From positions 1 to 32,003 of the forward strand of contig JAJDWI010000167.1 of NCBI GenBank assembly GCA_022825665.1: a stretch of DNA of 32,003 nt. The letters run 5' to 3'. The notes below the pieces were generated by a model. It saw only the letters and a program-made list of their open reading frames with translations. It searched no databases and had not been told where the DNA came from. Numbering within the stretch: the first letter of the stretch is position 1; every line of letters begins with the position of its first letter. A program made the position numbers and the translations under genes. The stretch is from Candidatus Poribacteria bacterium (GTDB lineage: Bacteria > Poribacteria > WGA-4E > WGA-3G). Below are positions 10,706 to 20,300 of this stretch, piece by piece.

Positions 10706-11989
10706 TTAGGCTGTTTTTAAAGCTTCAGACGGAGTATCAACTAATTCAGGAGGACTTTTACCTAATACACTATCTTTGGTAATCTGACAAATATTAACAT
10801 CGGAAAGTGATGGTATCTTGTACATTGTATCAAGCATAATCTTTTCCATCACTGCTCGTAAGCCACGTGCACCAGTTTCGCGTTCAATAACTTGATGTGC
10901 AATCGCAGAGAGTGCGTCATCAGTCACATCAAATTGCACACCCTCATACGCTAAAAGTTGCCTATATTGTTTTACGAGTGCGTTTTTAGGTTCAGTCAAA
11001 ATTCTAATCAATGCGGATTCATCAAGTTCCTGCAGCACTGCAACTATAGGCAGCCTTCCAATAAGTTCTGGAATAAAACCGTATTTAGTAAGGTCTTTAG
11101 CGGTGGCATGTTCTAATATTTCGTGGATTTTCTGCTTGTTTTTGGATTGAATGGTTGATCCAAAACCGATACTCTGTTTTCCAAGACGGTCCTTGATAAG
11201 GTTCTCCAAACCAATAAATGTACCACCACAAATGAAGAGTACATTTTTTGTATCTACTTCTAATAATTCTTGATGTGGGTGTTTTCTTCCGCCTCGTGGT
11301 GGAACACTTGCTACAGTGCCTTCTAATATTTTTAGTAATGCTTGTTGGACCCCTTCACCAGAAACATCGCGTGTAATTGATGGATTTTCAGATTTACGCG
11401 TTATTTTGTCAATTTCATCTATATAAATAATACCTGTTTGCGCACGTTTGATGTTTCCATCTGCTGCTTGAACCAGTTTTAGAATAATGTTCTCTACGTC
11501 TTCACCGACATAACCTGCTTCCGTAACGGTCGTGGCATCAGCGATAGCAAATGGAACGTTTAATACCTTCGCTAACGTTTGTGCAAGTAGTGTTTTTCCA
11601 GTCCCGGTTGGACCTATTAACAAAATATTACTTTTGTCTAATTCAATATCATCGGTACTATTATGCTGCAACCGTTTATAGTGTGTATAAACAGCTACTG
11701 AAAGGATTTTTTTGGCATGTTCTTGACCGATTACATATTCATCAAGTTTTTCCTTTATTTCTGCTGGTTCCAAGAGTAATACTGGGGGTTCAATATCTTC
11801 TTGTTCTTCAGTGTCGTCGGGGTGGCCAGGTAAATCTAAAGATGGATTATTTTTAGCGAGAATTCTATTACATTCATTTATACATATATCGCATATTTTC
11901 GCTTCAGCACCTTGAAAGAGTTCAGTTACCTGGCTACGTTCTCTATTACAGAATGAGCAAAACATTCTGCTATCAATTGATTCTGACAT
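10706..11989 (-). CDS. clpX: ATP-dependent Clp protease ATP-binding subunit ClpX
   Basis: ClpX is the AAA+ unfoldase that feeds substrates to ClpP. The 427 residues start with the zinc-binding dimerisation domain (C11, C14, C33, C36), followed by Walker A GPTGTGKT and Walker [11 protein letters not shown]. The ClpP-docking loop IGFGS is present in [11 protein letters not shown]. Sensor and C-terminal small-domain motifs such as [12 protein letters not shown] are intact. A GGAGG-type ribosome-binding site precedes the ATG. The gene lies between clpP (93 nt upstream of its start) and lon (11 nt downstream), the common tig-clpP-clpX-lon order. Nothing is truncated or unusual. Confidence 0.97.
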   Translation of the reverse strand: MSESIDSRMFCSFCNRERSQVTELFQGAEAKICDICINECNRILAKNNPSLDLPGHPDDTEEQEDIEPPVLLLEPAEIKEKLDEYVIGQEHAKKILSVAVYTHYKRLQHNSTDDIELDKSNILLIGPTGTGKTLLAQTLAKVLNVPFAIADATTVTEAGYVGEDVENIILKLVQAADGNIKRAQTGIIYIDEIDKITRKSENPSITRDVSGEGVQQALLKILEGTVASVPPRGGRKHPHQELLEVDTKNVLFICGGTFIGLENLIKDRLGKQSIGFGSTIQSKNKQKIHEILEHATAKDLTKYGFIPELIGRLPIVAVLQELDESALIRILTEPKNALVKQYRQLLAYEGVQFDVTDDALSAIAHQVIERETGARGLRAVMEKIMLDTMYKIPSLSDVNICQITKDSVLGKSPPELVDTPSEALKTA

Positions 11990-12082
11990 AATTTCCTCCG
12001 ACTTCTTTTCATATAGTGCGTGTTAATAACGAAAGTATGTCACTATCATGTTGATAGGGTGAAGACATACCCAAATATACTT

Positions 12083-12673
12083 TTATTGACGATGTGTGAC
12101 AACAGTATCAACGATACCGTACTCAAGTGCTTCTTGAGCAGTCATATAAAAATCTCGATCTGCATCTGTTTCAATTTTATCTATACTTTGCCCAGTATGT
12201 TGCGCTAAAATTTGGTAAAGCCGTTCACGTTCCCGTAAGATTTCGTTGGCATGAATACTGATATCCGCTGCTTGTCCACTAATGCCGCCTGCCATAGGTT
12301 GATGAATCAATGCTTTAGCATGTGGTAATGCGTATCGTTTTCCAGGAGTCCCAGCTGCTAATAGCACTGCTCCCATACTGTAAGCCCGACCTAAACACCA
12401 GGTTTGGACATCTGCTTTTATATACTGCATTGTGTCGTAAATTGCCAAACCTGCTGAAACTGATCCACCAGGTGTGTTAAGATATAGGATTATATCTGCA
12501 TCTGGGTCTTTCCCTTCAAGAAAAAGCATTTGTGCTGTAACAAGATTGGCAACAGTATCATCCTCAATCAAAGTACCGATCATAATAATTCGGTCTTCCA
12601 GTAACCGAGAGTAGATATCATAAGACCTTTCACCGCGATTTGTTTGTTCAACAACAATAGGTACAAGATTCAT
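12083..12673 (-). CDS. clpP: ATP-dependent Clp protease proteolytic subunit ClpP
   Basis: ClpP is the serine protease that forms the double-heptamer chamber served by ClpX. I place the start at the ATG giving [20 protein letters not shown], because this matches the processed N-terminus of the family. A longer reading begins at a TTG at 12730 and adds 19 non-conserved residues. With this start the protein has 196 residues and the catalytic triad is S99 (RAYSMGA), H124 (ALIHQP) and D174. The oxyanion/strand motif [10 protein letters not shown] is intact. The gene lies 122 nt downstream of the trigger factor stop by this start and 93 nt upstream of clpX, in one leftward operon. Confidence 0.95.
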   Translation of the reverse strand: MNLVPIVVEQTNRGERSYDIYSRLLEDRIIMIGTLIEDDTVANLVTAQMLFLEGKDPDADIILYLNTPGGSVSAGLAIYDTMQYIKADVQTWCLGRAYSMGAVLLAAGTPGKRYALPHAKALIHQPMAGGISGQAADISIHANEILRERERLYQILAQHTGQSIDKIETDADRDFYMTAQEALEYGIVDTVVTHRQ

Positions 12674-12795
12674 TTTAGTGTCCGTAGGGTCGGTGCGCGT
12701 AATATTCAAATAGTATTCTGGAGTTAGCAAGTTTGTTAAATCTTGCTTGAGTTGGCAATGTGTCCGTATAACTTAAAGTATCATTATATTTGAAA

Positions 12796-14103
12796 TTATC
12801 CAGTAATAATTAACGATTTTTTCTCTGATGCTTGCTCAATTAAAAATTGGTAGATCTTTTCGTGCTGTATATGAACCCTAAGATCCTCTAAACGATTGCT
12901 TGTTTTTAGTAATTCGGCATATTTTTGTGTGTCCTGGTTTCTGTGTTGGGCAGCACGTTGAATCTCCAACTCTAATTCATCATCACTTACGTAAATATTT
13001 TCAAAGGCTGCTATTTCCTCAAAAATCCAATTCTGTTTTGTTTGTTGAATGACATTCTTGCGCAATTCCATAGGGAACGTGTCCATATCAATTCCTGCTT
13101 CTTTTGCAGTTTGTTGTTTTGACTCTAAATCTTGTTGCAAATTATGTAATGCCTGCGCCACATATTGGTCAACCAGATCCTCAGGAATTGTTATTTCAGT
13201 CTTATCTATAAGCTGCTCAAGTATTTCTGTCTTTTGTCTTTCAATATGCTGAATGCGTTCATTTTCCACTAAAGTATTCCAAATAACTCCATGCATCTGG
13301 TTATAGGTTTCATATCCAAGGTCTTTTGCAAATTCATCGTCCAGTTCAGGCAAGTTTTTCAAGGTAATTGCATGTAACGTTACATTATATTCTACGTTTT
13401 TGCCAGCAAGTTCAGGTATAGGATCTGTTTCATCATAGTTAATCTGAATCACCTTTGCATCGCCAACGCGCATTCCTATAAGTCCTGTGATTAGGTCAGC
13501 GTGAAGGTTTTTTGATGTGAGATCAAAATCTACATCCTGTTCTGTCTCGGTGTCAATTTCTTCACCGTCCACCTTACAGATCAAATCTACACGCACACAA
13601 TCGGATGCTTCAACTGGACGGTCTTCTTCAATCGGTTCAAAAGTGGCAGAGTGTAATTGCAATTGTTCAATATGTGCCTCTACATCCTCACGCGGTACAT
13701 TGACTGCAGTTTTGTCAGTTTCGATCTCTTCGTAAGATGGGAGAGTAATTGAAGGTTTTACTTCAACGATGGCAGCGAATACAAGTGGTTGATTTTCGCT
13801 AACTTTCAGTTGTTCCAAAGGCGGGTCAAAAGTTGGTTGGTCAAGCGGCGTTAATTCTTTGGAATGTATTGCATTGTCGTATCCCGTTGTAACGAGATCC
13901 CTTACAACTTCCGTATTAACATGTTCATGGTATCGGGATTTGAGAATGGATAAAGGAACTCGACCTTTTCTGAAACCCGGTAGTGAAACATAACTCCGCA
14001 AGGATTGGTAAGCTTCTTCTATTGCTTCGTTTACATCTAAAGCAGGCACTTCAATCTCTATTCTGACTTGCGTGCTATCAAGTGTCTCTACTTCAATTCT
14101 CAA
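12796..14103 (-). CDS. tig: trigger factor, ribosome-associated chaperone and peptidyl-prolyl isomerase
   Basis: Trigger factor binds the ribosomal exit tunnel and shields nascent chains. The N-terminal ribosome-binding domain has the signature GFRKGRVP at residues 43-50. An FKBP-like isomerase domain spans about 150-245 and a helical C-terminal chaperone domain follows. The reading frame is open from a TTG at 14124, but the TTG at 14103 sits 8 nt after AAGGGAG and gives the family-like start MRIEVETLDS, 435 residues. No ATG start fits, so a TTG start codon seems real. It is the first protein gene after the tRNA cluster, and a TATAAT at 14182-14177 with a weak -35 could give it a separate promoter. 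Confidence 0.94.
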   Translation of the reverse strand: MRIEVETLDSTQVRIEIEVPALDVNEAIEEAYQSLRSYVSLPGFRKGRVPLSILKSRYHEHVNTEVVRDLVTTGYDNAIHSKELTPLDQPTFDPPLEQLKVSENQPLVFAAIVEVKPSITLPSYEEIETDKTAVNVPREDVEAHIEQLQLHSATFEPIEEDRPVEASDCVRVDLICKVDGEEIDTETEQDVDFDLTSKNLHADLITGLIGMRVGDAKVIQINYDETDPIPELAGKNVEYNVTLHAITLKNLPELDDEFAKDLGYETYNQMHGVIWNTLVENERIQHIERQKTEILEQLIDKTEITIPEDLVDQYVAQALHNLQQDLESKQQTAKEAGIDMDTFPMELRKNVIQQTKQNWIFEEIAAFENIYVSDDELELEIQRAAQHRNQDTQKYAELLKTSNRLEDLRVHIQHEKIYQFLIEQASEKKSLIITG

Positions 14104-14176
14104 GTTTGATTCTCCCTTAATCAAATCACAAAAAGGTTTTCAGGTGCAGTTCTATTCCTCAAGTCTCTACTTAGCA

Positions 14177-14182
14177 ATTATA
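14177..14182 (-). promoter_or_regulatory. possible -10 box for tig
   Basis: A perfect TATAAT on the minus strand lies about 75 nt upstream of the chosen tig start, between the tRNA-Leu gene and tig. No good -35 hexamer lies 16-18 nt upstream, so this is a weak call. The spacer 14104-14262 shows nothing else I can name. Confidence 0.3.
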
Positions 14183-14262
14183 ATGAGGATTACACAACAC
14201 AAACGACAAGTACCTACCCATGAACTGCATCTTGAACACGCATTATGTTGCTATACTGTAAG

Positions 14263-14347
14263 TGGGCGAGGAGGGACTTGAACCCTCACGAGGCGTAACC
14301 CCAATAGATCCTAAGTCTATCCTGTCTACCAATTCCAGCACCCGCCC
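14263..14347 (-). tRNA. tRNA-Leu (TAG)
   Basis: The 85-nt cloverleaf has acceptor arms GGGCGGG/CTCGCCC, an anticodon stem ATAGA/TCTAT with loop CTTAGGA (anticodon TAG), a long variable arm typical of leucine tRNAs, and T-arm GAGGG TTCAAGT CCCTC. Discriminator A; CCA is not encoded. It is the last tRNA of the cluster, nearest to tig. Confidence 0.95.
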
Positions 14348-14407
14348 TATTTACCTGATTTCCATCAAGAGGGAACAATTCGGGCATCTGTTCTGTAATA
14401 GAACCGA

Positions 14408-14480
14408 TGCGCCGTGAAGGAATCGAACCTTCAACCCTCTGATTAAGAGTCAGATGCTCTGCCAATTGAGCTAACGGCGC
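14408..14480 (-). tRNA. tRNA-Lys (CTT)
   Basis: The 73-nt cloverleaf has acceptor GCGCCGT/ACGGCGC, anticodon stem TCTGA/TCAGA with loop CTCTTAA (anticodon CTT) and T-arm GAAGG TTCGATT CCTTC. Discriminator A, no encoded CCA. Only 1 nt separates it from the upstream tRNA-Arg. Confidence 0.95.
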
Positions 14481-14481
14481 A

Positions 14482-14554
14482 CGCGTCCGGAGGGATTCGA
14501 ACCCCCAACTTATAGTTCCGAAGACTATTGCTCTATCCATTGAACTACGGACGC
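14482..14554 (-). tRNA. tRNA-Arg (TCG)
   Basis: The 73-nt cloverleaf has acceptor GCGTCCG/CGGACGC, anticodon stem ATAGT/ACTAT with loop CTTCGGA (anticodon TCG) and T-loop TTCGAAT. Discriminator G, no encoded CCA. Confidence 0.94.
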
Positions 14555-14562
14555 ATACTAAA

Positions 14563-14635
14563 GGTGGATGATGGGATTTGAACCCACGGCCTCCTGATCC
14601 ACAGTCAGGCGCTCTACCCCTGAGCTACATCCACC
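14563..14635 (-). tRNA. tRNA-His (GTG)
   Basis: The cloverleaf has acceptor GTGGATG/CATCCAC, anticodon stem CCTGA/TCAGG with loop CTGTGGA (anticodon GTG) and discriminator C. The extra 5' G needed by histidyl-tRNA synthetase is encoded at 14635, opposite the discriminator C. Confidence 0.95.
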
Positions 14636-14645
14636 ATATACAATA

Positions 14646-14719
<74 letters not shown>

Positions 14720-14726
14720 ATGTGAA

Positions 14727-14802
<76 letters not shown>

Positions 14803-14837
14803 ATAATCGTTGTCTTCCACAATAAAAATGTTGGTAT

Positions 14838-14866
14838 ATTATAATACATTTTCTTGAAAATTGCAA
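14838..14866 (-). promoter_or_regulatory. sigma70-type promoter for the tRNA cluster and downstream operon
   Basis: On the minus strand a -35 TTGCAA (14866-14861) is followed after exactly 17 nt by a perfect -10 TATAAT (14843-14838). Initiation near 14831 would leave a short leader before tRNA-Pro at 14802. It probably drives the six tRNAs and may read through into tig-clpP-clpX-lon. Confidence 0.75.
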
Positions 14867-15008
14867 GTTAAACATCGAATTCTTGCTAAATATACGAGAC
14901 CATGCTATCATATTTTTATCCGAGAAATGATGGTGAATTTCGGTTGTAAATTTTTAATATGACTTAGAAAATATTTTTTTCATTCCTGACAATCAAGAAC
15001 TTTACTTC

Positions 15009-17069
15009 ATGAATATAGTTAACAAAAAATATAGTTGTGTTCATACTATTGTCCTCTGGACGATAATTTTATCAATATCTCCACACATTATACAGGCACA
15101 AACAAATGACAATGATCAGGATACTAATCAAACAGCTCAATTGACCTTTTCTATAGATGATACACCCGTTTATGTAGGGGATACGTTTACGTTGCACTTG
15201 AATGTAGAAAACGTCACCGACTTAGCGGGATGGCAATGTAATATTGAGTTTGACCCTGATGTACTTGAAGCGGTTGAGGTGGTTGAAGGTGATTTCTTAA
15301 AGGAAGATGGTGGAACAACTTACTTTCAGGCAAGTACAATTGATAACACGGTTGGAACAATAACTGGTCTCGTCGCGGCACGAACTTCTATAGGCGGTGT
15401 TAGTGGTAATGGTAGGTTGTTATTGGTTACATTCATGGCAAAGGCTTTGGGTGATGCACAAATAACTGTTACGAACTTACATGCAGGTACGAGTGGTATC
15501 TCTGCTACAATTCCTCTGAGTGTTCCAGATATTATCATCACTATAGAAGATAAACCGATAATAAATATAACCGATCCTATTTTTTCCTTTTTCACAGAGG
15601 CATCGTCGATTCTCATCGGAGACACATTTACACTACATCTGAATGCAGAAAATATCACCGATTTGGCAAGATGGCAATGTGGTATTGAGTTTGATCCTAA
15701 TGTACTTGAAGCGGTCGAAGTAGTTGAAGGTGATTTCTTGAAAGAAGGCGGCGCAACAACATTCTTTCTCGAAAGCACAATTGATAACACATCAGGTAAA
15801 ATCACCGGTCTTGACGCAGTAAGATTAAGCAGAGATGGGGTAAGTGGCACAGGAAGATTGTTATCAGTTACATTTATAGCTAAGGGAATAGGGACAACAC
15901 AAGTCACACTTGCAAACCTTTATGCAGGTTCAAGCAAGTCGGTAGCAATCCCACTGAATATACCCGAGATTGAGATTACCGTGTCGGATGTCGGTAGTGC
16001 CAGACTATACTTTTCAATAGACGATATCCCCGTCCGCGTTGAGGATATGTTTACACTCCATCTTAACATAGCAGATGTCACCAATTTATCGGGATGGTTA
16101 TGTGATATTGTATTTGACCCTACTGCACTTGAAGCAGTTGAAGTGATTGAAGGAGATTTCTTGAATGAAAGCAATGTGTCAACATTCTTTCTTAAAAGTA
16201 CGATTGATAACGCAGCAGGAAAAATAACCGATATCGGTGCTGTAAGGTTGAGTAAAAACGGTATTAGCGATACAGGGAAATTGCTCTCAGTCACATTTGT
16301 TGCAAAGAAGCTTGGAGATACACAGGTCGCAATTACTGACCTGTATGCGGGTTCAAGTGACTTGATAGCAATTCCTATGCACACTCCTGAAATTGTTATC
16401 ACTGTGGAAGAACGTGTATTTCTACCTTGGGATGTTAATCAGGATGGAATGGTGAATATCTTAGATCTCATGCAGGTTGCACAATACTTAGGAGAAGATG
16501 CCTCTGTTAATCCACAGTCTGACGTGAACGAAGATGGAACGATTGGTATCTTTGACCTTATCATTGTCGCACAACACATAAGCGATTCAACAGCTTCCGC
16601 CCCTGGTCAGATTGCTAACGGTAATAATGATTCTGCTATCGCAGATGTAAACTACACAGAATTGTCCGCAACGATACGCACATGGATCACGTATGCACAG
16701 ATGGAAGATGACGGTTCTATTGCCTTCCTTAAAGGTATAGCAAACCTACAAAAATTGCTTAACTCTACGATTCCTAAGAAAACAGAGCTTCTTCCCAACT
16801 ATCCGAATCCGTTTAATCCAGAGACATGGATACCTTATCAACTCCTGAATCCTGCAAATGTAACTTTGACAATCTATGATGTGAACGGTAATAATGTGAA
16901 AAACTTCGTATTAGGTTATCAAGAGGCAGGTATCTATCAAACCCGCAGTAGTGCGGTATATTGGGATGGTAAAAACAATATAGGTGAAACTGTTGCAAGT
17001 GGTGTGTATTTCTATACACTAATAGCAGGAAATTTCACCGCTACAAGGAAAATGTTAATAAAAAAATAA
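15009..17069 (+). CDS. secreted triple-cohesin, dockerin protein with T9SS-like C-terminal tail
   Basis: This 686-residue exported protein has a signal peptide (residues about 1-31, ending HIIQAQ) and three tandem cohesin-like domains (about 45-178, 190-328, 332-470). Each contains a DTFTLHLN-type strand, LEAVEVVEGDFL and a TIDN motif. A dockerin with two calcium-binding repeats follows (about 473-527, DVNQDGMVNILDL and DVNEDGTIGIFDL), then a helical stretch with EDDGSIAFLKGIANLQKLL, and a tail starting NYPNPFNPETWIPY (from about 597) with VYWDGKN and GVYFYTLIAG. Cohesin and dockerin bind each other in cellulosomes; here both are on one chain, so self-assembly is possible. No enzyme domain is present. 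The ATG lacks a clear ribosome-binding site. It is transcribed divergently from the tRNA operon. Confidence 0.88.
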   Translation: MNIVNKKYSCVHTIVLWTIILSISPHIIQAQTNDNDQDTNQTAQLTFSIDDTPVYVGDTFTLHLNVENVTDLAGWQCNIEFDPDVLEAVEVVEGDFLKEDGGTTYFQASTIDNTVGTITGLVAARTSIGGVSGNGRLLLVTFMAKALGDAQITVTNLHAGTSGISATIPLSVPDIIITIEDKPIINITDPIFSFFTEASSILIGDTFTLHLNAENITDLARWQCGIEFDPNVLEAVEVVEGDFLKEGGATTFFLESTIDNTSGKITGLDAVRLSRDGVSGTGRLLSVTFIAKGIGTTQVTLANLYAGSSKSVAIPLNIPEIEITVSDVGSARLYFSIDDIPVRVEDMFTLHLNIADVTNLSGWLCDIVFDPTALEAVEVIEGDFLNESNVSTFFLKSTIDNAAGKITDIGAVRLSKNGISDTGKLLSVTFVAKKLGDTQVAITDLYAGSSDLIAIPMHTPEIVITVEERVFLPWDVNQDGMVNILDLMQVAQYLGEDASVNPQSDVNEDGTIGIFDLIIVAQHISDSTASAPGQIANGNNDSAIADVNYTELSATIRTWITYAQMEDDGSIAFLKGIANLQKLLNSTIPKKTELLPNYPNPFNPETWIPYQLLNPANVTLTIYDVNGNNVKNFVLGYQEAGIYQTRSSAVYWDGKNNIGETVASGVYFYTLIAGNFTATRKMLIKK

Positions 17070-17099
17070 GTAAGTTAACAGGACTATTCAACGATGTCC

Positions 17100-17115
17100 A
17101 AGTAGGAGACTACTT
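17100..17115. other. small inverted repeat in the spacer after the cohesin gene
   Basis: AAGTAG/CTACTT arms of 6 bp around a GAGA loop, 30 nt after the stop codon. It is not followed by a T-run, so I do not call it a terminator. The rest of 17070-17337 contains only the promoter below. Confidence 0.35.
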
Positions 17116-17186
17116 CTACCAATGTTATTATTGTTGATAACTCAATTGCTACAGAAAAATGAAAATATCTTAATCTTATAATTTGA

Positions 17187-17215
17187 TTGACCTATAGAAA
17201 CATTTGAAATATAAT
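17187..17215 (+). promoter_or_regulatory. sigma70-type promoter for the cytochrome-LRR-cohesin gene
   Basis: TTGACC (17187-17192) and TATAAT (17210-17215) are separated by exactly 17 nt, a near-consensus promoter. Initiation near 17222 would give a leader of about 115 nt before the ATG at 17338. Confidence 0.7.
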
Positions 17216-17337
17216 ATATTTAGACAAAAGCATTAGTGTGTTTGGCATTTTATTATTGTTGTCTTAATATGGCTATTGTAAGTAACGGTAGGTATCAACT
17301 TAAGGTATATGTATCTGAACATTATAAAGGAAATAAA

Positions 17338-20300
17338 ATGAAAATTTTGAAGAATGTCATCATAGTCAACTGTCTATTATTGCTATTATTAAGCTATCAA
17401 AATATAGAGGCACAGAATATTGCACAAGAAGCGTATGCTATCTTTGAGAATAGCTGCAATGATTGTCACGGGGAAGGGGGTTCCTACACGGAACAACTTC
17501 TTATGGAATATCCTGCGGTAATCAATGATGGGCACGTTATTCCGGGATATCCGCTTAATTCTGAACTCTATAAACGTTTACTTGGACCTACCGAAAACGG
17601 TCTCCAAATGCCATTCAACAGTGATCCATTGCCACAAGAGCAAATTGAGACAATACGTCAATGGATTTTGGCAGGGGCACCAGATTGGAATGTTGTCCCA
17701 ATTTTAGATCGTAACTTCATTACGACTGAATCAATGCTCGATTCCATACAGCAGCATTTGGATAGGCTTGCTCCGTTTGACCGTCCCTATGCGCGGTATT
17801 TTACATTGACACATCTCTATAATGCAGGTGAATTTGCAGAGACACTCGTTGACTATCAGAATGCCCTTTCAAAACTTGTGAACAGTCTTTCCTGGGGGTC
17901 TAATGTTGTCAATCCGGAACCGATTGATACTGAAGAAACAATTTTTTACATTGATCTGCGCCCCTACCTATGGGAACAAGGCACTAATAGATGGACGCAG
18001 ATTGAAGAAGTATATCCCTATAGCCTTAATTTAACTTTAGAAACAGAGACAGGACTGCTTAGAAAACTGACAAATTTACGTGAAATAATGGAATGTAGTG
18101 TTCCGTTCGTGCATGTGGATTGGTTTCTTGCGACTGCCTCCTTACCTCCACTTTACAACGACATTCTTGGGCTCCCAGAATCAGACCGGGCGTTGGAGGC
18201 AGAACTCGGTGTGGATGTTGCAGCGAATCTACAGACAGCACCCGGTATTCGCGTCTGGCGGGCGGGATTCGATGGCAAAGCTTCCGGCGTTTCACGGCAC
18301 AATAGGGTTGTTGAGCGTCACACATCTGATCACGGAGCGTATTGGAAAAGCTACGATTTTGCTGGAGTTGTCGGGACGCAAAATATCTTTAACTATCCAC
18401 TTACCTTTACACACGATGGTGGTGAAATTATCTTTAACCTGCCGAACGGTTTGCAGGCATATTTTCTTGTAGATGCTAACGGTAACAGACTTGATGTCGC
18501 ACCAACGGAAATTGTTTCAAATCCTGCTGCGAACGATCCTGCTGTACGCAATGGACTTTCTTGTATCGGGTGTCATACAGAAGGGATGAAGACGTTTGAA
18601 GATACGGTGCGTGGCGTCCTTGAAGCGAATGCAAACCTACCTGGTAGAGACCATGCGTTACGCCTGTATGTGGAAAAAGATGTGATGGATGAACTTGTAA
18701 ATCAAGATACCGAGCTTTATAGGGTGGCACTTGAAAAGACAGGTGGAAACATTAAAGATATTGAACCAGTGCATCGTTTCCATGAAGTGTTTCAGGGACC
18801 CGTTGATGCAGCACACGCTGCAGCCGCTGTTGGATTTCAAACAGCAGACTTCCTTGAAAAGATTCGTAGTGATACACGTTTACAACACCTGATACCGTTA
18901 ACAGTTGAAAACGGACGGATGGATCGGGAGGCATGGACAGCAGGTTTCGCTAAAGTGGTTTCTACGATATATGATGATGTCCTCCTACCTGATCCAGGTG
19001 ACCGAGACGATCCTATCAGTGGTGTGGTCATTATTCCTGACTCGAACCTCAGTAACGCAATTAAACGAACCCTCAACATGGCTCCCGATGCTACAATTAC
19101 ACCAACAGATATGGAAAGGTTGAGGATTATTGTAGCGGATGATCAAGAGATTAGTAATTTAAGGGGACTTGAGTTTGCCACCCAACTTGAACGGATAGAA
19201 TTTCGTCGCAATTCAATCACAGATTTATCACCATTGAGGAATCTAACTCGACTGAACAACATCAAATTACGGGGAAACCAAATAACAGACATTACTCCTC
19301 TTGAAAACTTAACCAGAGTGGATTGGTTAGGACTTGAGCAGAATCAGATAACCGATTTATCACCATTACGGAAATTAACTAAATTACAAGGTGTAGGAAT
19401 CTCAGGTAATCCTGTAACCGATGTTTCGCCGCTTGTGGACTTAACAAGTTTAGAGAGGATTGATGCTTGGCGTACACCTGTATCAGATTTTTCTACGTTG
19501 GCATCCTTACCAAGGCTACGGTGGATAGAATACGGAAACGATAGAAATATCACGGAGATGCCTGCTCTGAAAGAATTGAAGCATTTAAGACGGTTGGAAA
19601 TCCATGGCTGCACTATTTCTGACCTTTCCGAAATATCAGAATTAACGCAGTTGGAATGGTTAGAATTAGTAAACAACGCTATCACAGATCTAACCCCGTT
19701 GCAAAATCTTACAAATTTGACAATTCTGAATCTTGATGCAAATTTGATTTCAGATGTAACACCGCTTGCGGGGTTAACAAGATTGAATCTCTTGTACCTT
19801 GAAAACAATGTTATCTCAGACGTGTCCGCCCTAAGCAATTTAAGTAACTTGGAACGGTTAGATCTTCGCAACAATGCTATATCCGACTTTACCTCTTTAG
19901 ATAGTTTATCCGATGACACATTTGTGCGAATGGTCGGGAATCCCGGCTTCCCAACTGGCGGACCAAAGATAAACGGACCGTGGTTATGGGCAATAGTTCC
20001 GGGAACACGATTGGATTCACGTACAGATTTTCTCGCACGCGCAACTGGTGGTGCAGCGACGGAAATAAAGGTCTCCACCAATGGTCCGGTAGCAGGAAAA
20101 GCTGTCGGGGAAAGCACATGGACATGGCACTCGCTTGGATTTGGTGGAAATAACATCAATGAAATGACGGAATCACTCGGTTGGGGAACAGGGGAAGAAA
20201 TATATGACCATATCGTTTACGGTTCTGTCATCATAGATTCTCCTCGAGAACAGCAAACATCAATGTTCGTCGGTAGCAGTGATTCTGTCAAGGTCTGGCT

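Noticed and set aside
17236-17337. Upstream in-frame start of the cytochrome fusion protein
   Set aside because: The added 34 residues would precede the signal peptide and the start has no ribosome-binding site, unlike the ATG at 17338.
19344-20159. 271-residue minus-strand frame opposite the LRR region
   Set aside because: It is the antisense shadow of the LRR repeats and shows no start signal or domain.
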